DNA from: Clostridiaceae bacterium
Lineage (GTDB): Bacteria; Bacillota; Clostridia; DSM-8532
DNA length: 6,574 nt
NCBI GenBank assembly: GCA_012842645.1
Contig: DUSJ01000304.1
Span: forward strand, 1 to 6,574
Direction: 5' to 3'
The translations under genes were made by a program, and so were the position numbers. How positions within the stretch are numbered: the stretch's first letter is position 1; each line of letters starts with the position of its first letter. Below, piece by piece: positions 1 through 6,406 of this stretch. The notes under the pieces are model-generated. The model was not told where the DNA came from and ran no database searches. It saw nothing but the letters and a program-made list of their open reading frames with translations.

Positions 1-1667
1 CTTTCATGCTGGCAAGCGACATCGCCACCGAGGACTATGGTCATGTATACGGTTTTAACCTTGTTTACAGCGGGAACCACTATGGCAGCGCCGAAAAAAG
101 CGCCAGGGACATAGTCCGGGTTTCCGCCGGCATAAACCCCCATCTTTTTGAATGGACACTGTGCGGGGGCGAAGCCTTTGAAACTCCCGAAGCGGTCCTT
201 ACCTTCAGCGACGGGGGATTCAACGGCATGAGCCGTAACATGCATGCTTTTGTTAATGATCATATCGTAAGGGGCCAGTGGAAAGGAAAAGAACGTCCCA
301 TATTGTTCAACAACTGGGAAGCCACCTTTTTCGATTATAACGAGGGGAAACTGCTTCAGCTGGCCAAAACCGCGAAGGAACTCGGGGCCGAGCTTTTCGT
401 CCTGGACGACGGCTGGTTCGGGGAAAGGAACAGTGACGAGGCAGGCCTTGGCGATTACGACGTCAATAAAAAGAAATTTCCCCGGGGTCTCAGGCACTTC
501 GCTGATAAAATACGTGAAATGGGCATGGATTTCGGGCTATGGTTCGAGCCCGAAATGGTCAACCCCGACAGTAAGTTATACCGGGCCCACCCTGAATATG
601 CAGTAACTCACCCGGACAAAAAGCCTGTGCTTGGAAGGAACCAGCTGGTGCTGGACCTTTGCAGGAAAGAGGTCCGGGATTACATAGTCGAAAATGTAGG
701 CTGTATCATTGATGAAGCCGGTGCCTCCTATGTCAAGTGGGATATGAACAGGAATATTTCAGAGGCATGTTCTCCCGCCCTGCCGAAACAGGGAGAGTTT
801 TATCACCGCTATATAATGGGCCTTTACGATATCCTTGGCCGAATATTTGAAAAAAGGCCCCATATCCTTCTTGAGAGCTGTGCCAGCGGAGGAAACAGGT
901 TCGACCTGGGAATGCTCTGTTACAGTCCTCAGATATGGACATCCGATGACACCGATCCCATCGAGAGACTGAAGATACAGGGAGGTCTTTCTTATTTCTA
1001 TCCTCCCTCCGCCATGGGAGCCCATGTTTCCCAGTCTCCCCATCAGCAGACCCTCAGGGATACTCCCCTGTCCACCCGTTTCAATGTTGCGTGCTTCGGC
1101 TGCCTCGGGTATGAACTGGACCTGAGATTCCTTACCCCCGAGGAGAAGAAAGAGATAAAGGAGCAGGTGGAATTTTACAGGAAATACCGTAAAGTGTTCC
1201 AGTATGGCAGGTTCACGCGGGTCAGGGATGCCGCGGGAAAAGACAATAAAGTAATCTGGCAGTCTACAAGCGATGACGGGGAAATAGCCCTCACAGGCTT
1301 TTTCCAGACCATGACCAATGCGGCCGAAAGTGATGACAGGCTTATCGTAAAAGGGCTCAAACCCGGCAGATATACGGTAAGGACACGACCCCAGCGCCTG
1401 TTTATCAAGCGCTTCGGCGGGCTTATGAAGCATGTCCTTCCCGTGGAACTGAATCCTGACGGGTTCATCATGCGCATGGCCAACCGCCTGTACAGCCTTG
1501 CAGACTGCGTGGAGGAGTACGAATGCTCCAACAGGGCCCTTGAGGCCGGTATCCCGCTGAAAAGCCAGTTCATGGGCACCGGGTACAATGAGAATGTACG
1601 TATGCTCGGGGATTTTGGTTCAAACATCTATATTACCGCTTCACGATCCCCGGACTGTGAAAACTAA
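1..1667 (+). CDS. GH36 alpha-galactosidase, C-terminal part (5' end outside window)
   Basis: Hydrolyses terminal alpha-galactosyl residues of melibiose- or raffinose-type sugars by a retaining mechanism. The reading frame is open to the left edge (a Phe codon at 3-5 precedes the Met codon at 6), so that Met is internal. Judged against GH36 enzymes of about 730 residues, roughly 175-230 N-terminal residues (most of the beta-sandwich domain) are missing. Visible motifs in order: LDDGWFG (about 402-422), WFEPEMV (about 540-560), YVKWDMNR with the expected nucleophile Asp at 741-743, ESCASGG (about 873-893), and WTSDDTDPIERLKIQ with the expected acid/base Asp at 945-947. The C-terminus has the family signature FMGTGYNENVRMLGDFGS followed by a beta-type ending. 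The stretch between the barrel and that signature (about 1370-1560) seems longer than in short GH36 enzymes. The TAA stop is 3 nt before a 24-bp repeat. Family assignment is firm; natural substrate is inferred from the neighbouring symporter and glucosidase. Confidence 0.95.
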   Translation, partial: FMLASDIATEDYGHVYGFNLVYSGNHYGSAEKSARDIVRVSAGINPHLFEWTLCGGEAFETPEAVLTFSDGGFNGMSRNMHAFVNDHIVRGQWKGKERPILFNNWEATFFDYNEGKLLQLAKTAKELGAELFVLDDGWFGERNSDEAGLGDYDVNKKKFPRGLRHFADKIREMGMDFGLWFEPEMVNPDSKLYRAHPEYAVTHPDKKPVLGRNQLVLDLCRKEVRDYIVENVGCIIDEAGASYVKWDMNRNISEACSPALPKQGEFYHRYIMGLYDILGRIFEKRPHILLESCASGGNRFDLGMLCYSPQIWTSDDTDPIERLKIQGGLSYFYPPSAMGAHVSQSPHQQTLRDTPLSTRFNVACFGCLGYELDLRFLTPEEKKEIKEQVEFYRKYRKVFQYGRFTRVRDAAGKDNKVIWQSTSDDGEIALTGFFQTMTNAAESDDRLIVKGLKPGRYTVRTRPQRLFIKRFGGLMKHVLPVELNPDGFIMRMANRLYSLADCVEEYECSNRALEAGIPLKSQFMGTGYNENVRMLGDFGSNIYITASRSPDCEN

Positions 1668-1670
1668 GTT

Positions 1671-1694
1671 TTAAATCGCATGCAGGCACGCCGC
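1671..1694 (+). repeat. 24-bp repeat, copy 1 (inverted match to 6407-6430)
   Basis: Begins TTAAATCGCATGCAGG and ends CACGCCGC. The reverse complement is found without mismatch at 6407-6430, and the identity stops at both ends. It contains the palindrome GCATGC. It starts 3 nt after the GH36 stop and ends 72 nt before the symporter ATG. It is not followed by a T-run, so it does not look like an intrinsic terminator. Role unknown: operator, dispersed repeat or segment end are all possible. Confidence 0.85.
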
Positions 1695-1705
1695 ATACAG
1701 GTATA

Positions 1706-1724
1706 CCGTTTTAAATTAAACTGG
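1706..1724. promoter_or_regulatory. Imperfect palindrome upstream of symporter, candidate operator
   Basis: The 19-nt stretch has the form CC-nn-TTTAA-a-TTAAA-nn-GG, symmetric about base 1715 with 14 of 18 flanking positions matching. It directly follows an 8-bp perfect palindrome GGTATACC at 1700-1707. It lies 42 nt before the symporter ATG, where a repressor site such as a LacI-family operator would be expected. AT-rich symmetry can arise by chance, and no clear -35/-10 pair was found around it. Confidence 0.3.
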
Positions 1725-1766
1725 GCAAACCAGAATCAATAATCCCGTGGGGGAGGAGGAATCGCC

Positions 1767-3125
1767 ATGACTTACACGAGAAACCGTTATACCTTTGGCC
1801 TTGGTACCATAGGCAGGGACATGCTCTACTCATTGGTGAGCATGTATTTTGTTTTCTACCTGACAGATATTCTCAATCTTCCTGACTCGACCATGTGGCT
1901 GATGACAGCAGCCCTGACCGTGCTGAGGGTTTTCGATGCCCTGAATGATCCCATAATGGGTGTCCTGGTTGACAATACCCGGTCCCGGTGGGGCAAGTTC
2001 AAACCCTGGATCCTGATCGGCGGTGTTGTAGGGGGAATCCTGACAGTGCTGCTTTTTACCGATTTCGGACTGAAAGACGCAAGGTATGTTATTGTTTTCA
2101 TTATTATCTACCTGTTGTGGGATATCGCCTATGGAGCCAATGACATCGCTTACTGGTCGATGCTTCCTTCTCTGTCCATAGACCAGAAGGAGCGGGAAAA
2201 GATCGGGTCCATCGCAAGAATATGCGCCAATGCGGGTATGTATGTGGCTGTAATCGGCATACCGGTTATAGGAAGCGCCATGGGCAACAGCACAAACGCA
2301 TGGTTTCTTATCGCTGTCGGTGTAGTGGTCCTTTCGCTGCTGTTCCTGTGCTTCACCCTTTTCGGCGTTAAGGAGGATCGCTCCATAAACGTAAAAGTGG
2401 AAACCACATCACTTAAGGAAATGTTCAGCGTTCTTCTGAAAAACGACCAGCTCATGTATACGGCTATTTCTATGGCGCTGTTCATGATTGGATATGCGAC
2501 CACGACGGGATTTGGGCTGTATTTCTTCAAGTATGCGTTTAAAGATGAGGGAATGTATCCTGTTTTTGCAGGAATCCTTGGTGTGACACAGCTTTTGTCC
2601 ATCTCGGTATTCCCGCTGTTCGCCAATAAGTACACCCGGAAGCAGTTGTATACCTTCGCTACCGTCCTGGTGGTTGCCGGGTACATAATATTCTTCTTCT
2701 CGCCTATGAACATGATACCAATAGGCATATCGGGCATCCTCCTTTTCATAGGGGAAGCTTTCATCCAGGTTCTCATGCTGATGTTCCTGGCCGATACGGT
2801 GGAATACGGCCAATGGAAAATGGGACGCCGCAATGAAAGCATTACGTTTTCGGTTCAGCCCCTGATCAATAAGATCGGAGGCGCTTTATCGAACGGAATA
2901 GTCGCTGCGACTGTAATCATATCCGGTATCAACGAGGCCCCGACTCCCGATGACGTAACCGAAACCGGGATCCTTATAATGAAAATATCAATGCTGATCC
3001 TTCCCCTTGTCTTCATAGTGGCCGGGTACCTGGTCTACAGGGCAAAATTCAGAATAGACAAAGAGCTGTTTGACAAGATAGTATCAGACCTGAAGGAACG
3101 CGGCGACATAGCACGGGATGAGTAA
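1767..3125 (+). CDS. GPH-family (MelB-like) sugar:cation symporter
   Basis: Membrane carrier of the glycoside-pentoside-hexuronide family within the major facilitator superfamily, importing a glycoside with Na+ or H+. The 452 residues, about 12 hydrophobic segments and short polar loops fit the family (usually 440-500). Residues 54-65 (RVFDALNDPIMG) carry the MelB cation-site pair as D57 and D61 with N60, followed by the loop signature RSRWGKFKPW (72-81). D126 in NDIAYWSMLPSLS matches the MelB sugar-binding Asp, and K369 in NKIGGALSNG matches the MelB lysine near the cation site. The polar central loop is around residues 200-225. The start is supported by GGAGGAGGA at 1752-1760, 6 nt before the ATG. 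It begins 99 nt after the GH36 gene, probably one functional unit. The last two codons and the stop lie inside a 19-bp tandem repeat. The substrate, probably an alpha-galactoside or alpha-glucoside, is inferred from context only. Confidence 0.93.
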   Translation: MTYTRNRYTFGLGTIGRDMLYSLVSMYFVFYLTDILNLPDSTMWLMTAALTVLRVFDALNDPIMGVLVDNTRSRWGKFKPWILIGGVVGGILTVLLFTDFGLKDARYVIVFIIIYLLWDIAYGANDIAYWSMLPSLSIDQKEREKIGSIARICANAGMYVAVIGIPVIGSAMGNSTNAWFLIAVGVVVLSLLFLCFTLFGVKEDRSINVKVETTSLKEMFSVLLKNDQLMYTAISMALFMIGYATTTGFGLYFFKYAFKDEGMYPVFAGILGVTQLLSISVFPLFANKYTRKQLYTFATVLVVAGYIIFFFSPMNMIPIGISGILLFIGEAFIQVLMLMFLADTVEYGQWKMGRRNESITFSVQPLINKIGGALSNGIVAATVIISGINEAPTPDDVTETGILIMKISMLILPLVFIVAGYLVYRAKFRIDKELFDKIVSDLKERGDIARDE

Positions 3126-3185
3126 CGGGGACGTGGATGAGTAACGGGGACGTGTACTTTTACTCATTTTGAGTAATGGGGACAG
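3117..3185 (+). repeat. REP-like cluster with TGAGTA stem, three GGGGAC units
   Basis: A 19-bp word (GATGAGTAACGGGGACGTG) is repeated exactly in tandem at 3117-3135 and 3136-3154, and a third partial copy (TGAGTAATGGGGAC) is at 3170-3183. In all three, GGGGAC starts 8 nt after the start of TGAGTA. The middle copy forms a complete 29-nt unit: TGAGTA at 3138-3143 pairs with TACTCA at 3161-3166. TACTCA can pair instead with the next TGAGTA (3170-3175) across a 3-nt loop. The cluster includes the symporter stop codon. The rest of the gap up to the GH13 start (3186-3288) shows no convincing gene or promoter. Confidence 0.85.
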
Positions 3186-3274
3186 ATCTATAACTGTTCT
3201 AAAATGTTATCCTATCTGAGCGAAGCGAAAAATATAGCAGTATCCGCCTCGCGCTGCAATGACTACCTGGAATG

Positions 3275-3281
3275 AAGGAGG
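3275..3281 (+). promoter_or_regulatory. Ribosome binding site that sets the GH13 start
   Basis: AAGGAGG lies 7 nt before the ATG at 3289. An in-frame ATG exists 30 nt further upstream at 3259, but it would place this Shine-Dalgarno sequence inside the coding region and has no comparable site of its own. The start at 3289 is therefore preferred. Confidence 0.85.
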
Positions 3282-3288
3282 CTTATCA

Positions 3289-5160
3289 ATGCTGACGGAA
3301 AACAGTAAGATAAAAGACCTGATAACCCATCCCATCGGAAAGGATATAATCAGGAAAATAATGCTCCAGAAGGGCAAGAAGGAAAACATGCTTGCAAATC
3401 CGCTGGTCGCCAATATGAAACTGAAAACACTTCCGAAACTTACAGGAGGATTGATCGACCAGGGATTCATCAACGCTATCCTGGAAATCATGAACAGCGA
3501 GCCCGATGTTCCCAGGTCCGGGAATGGGCCGGTAAAGCCTGCCTGGTGGAAAGAAGCCGTGTTTTACCAGGTCTATCCCCGAAGCTTCAAGGACAGCAAC
3601 GGTGACGGCATCGGAGACCTGGGAGGCATCATCGAAAAGCTGGATTATATAAAAGAACTTGGCGCCGACGCCATATGGCTGTGTCCGATCTATGACTCTC
3701 CCAACGACGACAATGGCTATGACATCCGCGATTACAGGAAGATAATGGCCGAGTTCGGCACCATGGATGATTTTGACAGGCTCCTTGAGGCTGTTCATGC
3801 GAGGGGCATGAAACTTATCATGGATCTTGTAGTTAACCATACATCGGACGAGCATGAATGGTTCCGGAAGGCAATTGAAGAGCCCGGTTCAAAATACGGG
3901 GACTTCTATTTCTTCCGCGACGAACCGAACAACTGGACATCCTATTTCGGCGGAAGCGCGTGGAAATACATCGAGGAGAGGAACCAGTACGCCCTGCACC
4001 TTTTTTCGTCAAAGCAGATGGACCTGAACTGGGAAAACCCGGAACTCAGGAAAGAGATCATAGATATGGTGCGCTGGTGGCTGGAGAAGGGCGTTGACGG
4101 GTTCAGGATGGACGTTATAAATTACATTTCCAAGCGTCCCGGGCTTCCCGACGGTCATCCCGGAATCGGAGCGCTCATGGGCATTTATGGTGTGGAGCAT
4201 TATTTCTATGGTCCAAAGCTCCACCAGTACCTGCGCGAGTTGAAGGCAGAGGCGTTCTCCCCGTACAATGCGTTCTCGGTGGGCGAGACGCCGGGCATCG
4301 GCATGGAAATGGCCAAGCTCCTTACAGCCGACTACAGGAACGAGCTTGACATGATATTTTCCTTTGACCACCTTGAAAACCCGGGTAAGGGCAAGTTCGA
4401 CGATTACCGCTATGACCTCAATTATTTCAAGGAATACATGATTGATTGGATGGAGAATTACGGGACTGCCAGCCAGATGTCGCTGTTCTATGAAAACCAC
4501 GACAACCCGCGCATGGTGTCAAAGGTCGATCCGGATCCGAAATACAGAAATGTGCTTGCGAAACTCCTTGCGGTCATGCAGCTTACTCTTCGCGGGACCC
4601 CGTTCATTTACCAGGGACAGGAACTGGGCATGGCAAATAAGAACTTTACGTCGATTAACCAGCTTCGCGATATAGAAAGCATTAACCTGTACTCAGAATG
4701 GAAACAAACCATGGGCGAAACGGAAGCATTCAAAAAAATACTGGCGGGTACCCGCGACCATGCGAGAACCCCGATGCAATGGTCTTCAGGCAAGTATGCC
4801 GGGTTTTCCGATGCCGAGCCCTGGATAGGCAACGATGATGACCATAAAGCCTGCAATGTTGAAGACCAGCTGATAGACGAAGACTCTGTCCTGAATTTTT
4901 ACCGGAAGATGATCAGGATACGGAAGGAGCATCAAGCCCTAATTTATGGCGATATTGAGATAATCAGCAAAAAGACGGCGGACCTGTTCACATATTATCG
5001 CAAAGACGGGAATGAGACTTTATTCATCGAATGCAACCTGGGAAGGAACACCATACGTCGCCCGGGGAACCCTCCCTCGGGATCCAGGCTGATCTCCAAT
5101 TACCCGGATACCGACAGCCGCTGCTTAAGGCCTTATGAAGCTGCCGTCTGGAAAATGTGA
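3289..5160 (+). CDS. GH13 alpha-glucosidase, oligo-1,6-glucosidase type, with N-terminal helical extension
   Basis: Cytoplasmic retaining glycosidase releasing glucose from the non-reducing ends of short alpha-glucosides. From the start at 3289 it has 623 residues, against about 555-560 for usual oligo-1,6-glucosidases. The barrel begins near residue 85 (WWKEAVFYQVYPRSF). Then come a calcium-loop motif DSNGDGIGD (102-110), region I DLVVNH (179-184), QMDLNWEN (region V, with Met where QPDLN is commoner), region II GFRMDVIN with nucleophile D275, region III VGETPG with acid/base E333, and region IV ENHDNPR with D405. Valine directly after the nucleophile is the residue linked to alpha-1,6 preference in isomaltase and dextran glucosidase, where alpha-1,4 enzymes have Thr or Ala. 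Residues 1-80 have no counterpart in the short enzymes and look helical. No signal peptide. A 163-nt gap separates it from the symporter. Trehalose-6-phosphate hydrolase or sucrose-active variants are alternatives. Confidence 0.93.
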   Translation: MLTENSKIKDLITHPIGKDIIRKIMLQKGKKENMLANPLVANMKLKTLPKLTGGLIDQGFINAILEIMNSEPDVPRSGNGPVKPAWWKEAVFYQVYPRSFKDSNGDGIGDLGGIIEKLDYIKELGADAIWLCPIYDSPNDDNGYDIRDYRKIMAEFGTMDDFDRLLEAVHARGMKLIMDLVVNHTSDEHEWFRKAIEEPGSKYGDFYFFRDEPNNWTSYFGGSAWKYIEERNQYALHLFSSKQMDLNWENPELRKEIIDMVRWWLEKGVDGFRMDVINYISKRPGLPDGHPGIGALMGIYGVEHYFYGPKLHQYLRELKAEAFSPYNAFSVGETPGIGMEMAKLLTADYRNELDMIFSFDHLENPGKGKFDDYRYDLNYFKEYMIDWMENYGTASQMSLFYENHDNPRMVSKVDPDPKYRNVLAKLLAVMQLTLRGTPFIYQGQELGMANKNFTSINQLRDIESINLYSEWKQTMGETEAFKKILAGTRDHARTPMQWSSGKYAGFSDAEPWIGNDDDHKACNVEDQLIDEDSVLNFYRKMIRIRKEHQALIYGDIEIISKKTADLFTYYRKDGNETLFIECNLGRNTIRRPGNPPSGSRLISNYPDTDSRCLRPYEAAVWKM

Positions 5161-5230
5161 TGTGCCACGGGGACGGTTCTGTTGGCACACTTGTGCCAAA
5201 GGGACAGTCCTTTGTGCAAACGGGGACGGA
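5161..5230 (+). repeat. REP-like cluster with TGTGCCA stem, three GGGAC units
   Basis: Starts at the base after the GH13 stop codon. The first unit (5161-5189, 29 nt) pairs TGTGCCA with TGGCACA around a loop containing GGGGAC at 5169-5174. A second unit begins with TGTGCCA at 5192-5198 and has AGGGAC at 5200-5205. A third, degenerate one has TGTGCA at 5213-5218 and GGGGAC at 5222-5227. An 8-bp hairpin with a 2-nt loop (5182-5199) bridges units one and two. The design matches the cluster at 3117-3185: same 29-nt unit length, GGGGAC at offset 8, same strand, different stem. From general recall, such repeats occur in many copies in Clostridia genomes. After it, 5231-5275 is unremarkable AT-rich sequence. 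Confidence 0.85.
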
Positions 5231-5279
5231 GGTTTTTACACATTATTTTATTCCAGGGATTCGAAGGACCAAAATGTAG

Positions 5280-5325
5280 GGGCGACCAATGGCCGCCCGA
5301 AAAGCGGGCGTGCTAATAGCACGCC
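5280..5325. repeat. Compound GC-rich hairpin element between convergent genes
   Basis: Three overlapping hairpins are visible. The first pairs GGGCG-a-CC with GG-c-CGCCC (5280-5287 with 5291-5298, loop AAT). The second pairs CGCCCG (5294-5299) with CGGGCG (5305-5310). The third pairs GGCGTGCT (5307-5314) with AGCACGCC (5318-5325) over the 3-nt loop AAT. Neighbouring hairpins share bases, so they exclude each other. The left part, GTAGGGGCGACC, resembles dispersed hairpin repeats I recall from Firmicutes genomes. It lies 33 nt after the stop of the - strand gene and 119 nt after the + strand GH13 stop. It could help end transcription in either direction, but no strong T-run follows. Confidence 0.7.
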
Positions 5326-5358
5326 TCAACATAGTTCTGGTCTTCTATGCACCCCGGA

Positions 5359-6297
5359 TCAGTCCAGGCTGAACTCAACAGTCTTGGTAAGCTGGCCTTT
5401 GTCTATTTCTGTTCCCTCGTACTCGTAGGCCAGGATGGTGATCTCGGCTTTGTATTTGCCCGATGTGAGCTTAACGCCGTCCTTATTGGTCATATCCCAT
5501 TCATCCTGCCATTTGAGGGATTCACCCGGATTTATAGTCCTGTTGACAAGCATCATGGTAAAGAATTTACCGTCTGAATACCTGTAAACTTCATTGCCTG
5601 ATTCATCGGTTATCACAAGCTCAAACTGCTGTCCCGAAGAAAAAGTCAGATCTATGGGCCTGGTATGATGACTGAACAGTTCGAAATCAAATACGACCTT
5701 GTCCTGGAGCACCGAGTATGTCGCCCTCGTCTCAAGACTGCCTGCCGCAAATGAAGGCGGTCCGGCCTGGACATTATCCTTTATCGCCTTGTCGGTGAAG
5801 TACGCCAAAGTAGCGAGTTCGCCGTAAGTGGTTTTGGATTTCGGATCGAAAATTCCCTGGCCCTTTCCTTTGGCTATGTCGTTCATGTATGCGACCATAA
5901 TCGCATGGTTGTATTTGGGATAGATCTTATCCGTGTCATCGTATACGATCATTTGTATGACCATGATTTCATCGAGGCTGGTTCCTGTTTTCTCGGCCCA
6001 CAGGCGGGTGAACTCATAGACCACGGCTTCTCTGAGCAGAGAATCAGGCGCTCCTTCGTAATTTTCATCGATAATGAGCCGTACTGTCTTCTGGAAATCC
6101 TCCACTGTGATATAGCCGTTCAAATCAACGTCTTTGAACACGGAACCAATATCATGTTCAAGAGCCAGTTCATCTATATACTTTTGTGCCCAGTGACCGG
6201 GTCTTGACATGATAAGCATTGTGTCAGCGGAAACGGGAACTGAAAGTACCAATGTCAGCAGTAATATGATGGATAAAGCGAAAGATATTTTTCTCAT
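5359..6297 (-). CDS. Secreted SLH-like protein with C-terminal BsuPI domain
   Basis: 312 residues, probably exported and held at the cell wall; molecular function unknown. Residues 1-24 form a signal peptide: a short basic start, a hydrophobic core and a VSA-type cleavage site. Residues about 34-77 are SLH-like (GHWAQKYIDELA then NGYITVEDFQKTVRLI). LLREAVVYEFTRLWAEKTG (87-105) looks like another SLH end, and residues about 119-172 (DDTDKIYPKYNHAIMVAYMN, then GKGQGIFDPKSKTTYGELATLA) form a clearer SLH repeat. DVDLNGYITVED (56-67) also has an EF-hand-like spacing. Residues about 190-290 match the BsuPI proteinase-inhibitor fold family: LTFSSGQQFELVITDESGNE, YRYSDGKFF, NPGESLKWQDEWD, LTSGKYKAEI. 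The start is backed by GGAGGG (6305-6310, - strand) 7 nt before the ATG. It converges on the glycosidase genes, so it is a separate transcription unit. The original BsuPI inhibits intracellular proteases, but many domain members are secreted and untested, so inhibitor activity is not claimed. Confidence 0.87.
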   Translation of the reverse strand: MRKISFALSIILLLTLVLSVPVSADTMLIMSRPGHWAQKYIDELALEHDIGSVFKDVDLNGYITVEDFQKTVRLIIDENYEGAPDSLLREAVVYEFTRLWAEKTGTSLDEIMVIQMIVYDDTDKIYPKYNHAIMVAYMNDIAKGKGQGIFDPKSKTTYGELATLAYFTDKAIKDNVQAGPPSFAAGSLETRATYSVLQDKVVFDFELFSHHTRPIDLTFSSGQQFELVITDESGNEVYRYSDGKFFTMMLVNRTINPGESLKWQDEWDMTNKDGVKLTSGKYKAEITILAYEYEGTEIDKGQLTKTVEFSLD

Positions 6298-6317
6298 GTT
6301 GAATCCCTCCGGATATA

Positions 6318-6347
6318 ATTATTCTCGCCTAAATAGACGGAGAACAA
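6318..6347 (-). promoter_or_regulatory. Weak candidate promoter for the SLH/BsuPI gene
   Basis: On the - strand TTGTTC (6342-6347) and AATAAT (6318-6323) are separated by 18 nt and resemble sigma-A -35 and -10 boxes (3 of 6 and 5 of 6 matches). The start of transcription would fall close to the ribosome binding site at 6305-6310, giving a very short leader. Another promoter further upstream, nearer the 24-bp repeat, is equally possible. Confidence 0.25.
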
Positions 6348-6406
6348 TCGGAAAGGTTCAGCATAATTTTTCCTGTTATCGTGCTTAATTAATCATATGC
6401 TATGAA

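Noticed and set aside
759..1433. Long - strand open frame opposite the GH36 gene (224 codons)
   Set aside because: It lies wholly within a gene with unmistakable catalytic motifs, its protein has no recognisable features, and it is explained by the codon pattern of the opposite strand. The same holds for other antisense frames at 2150-2842, 3286-3855 and 4009-4500.
3117..3154. Tandem 19-bp repeats as the start of a CRISPR array
   Set aside because: The copies are directly adjacent with no spacers, and no cas gene is nearby.
3169..3194. TTGAGT and TATAAC as a promoter for the GH13 gene
   Set aside because: The spacer is only 14 nt and the first box is part of the REP-like repeat.
3259..3288. 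Upstream in-frame ATG giving the GH13 protein ten extra residues
   Set aside because: The strong AAGGAGG at 3275-3281 lies inside this extension and is ideally spaced for the ATG at 3289.
5135..5577. Short + strand frames spanning the repeats and the 3' part of the SLH/BsuPI gene
   Set aside because: They run through hairpin repeats and antisense to a supported gene, lack good ribosome binding sites and show no domain.
6314..6319. Perfect TATAAT box on the + strand
   Set aside because: It points away from the - strand gene, and no + strand gene or -35 partner follows within the window.
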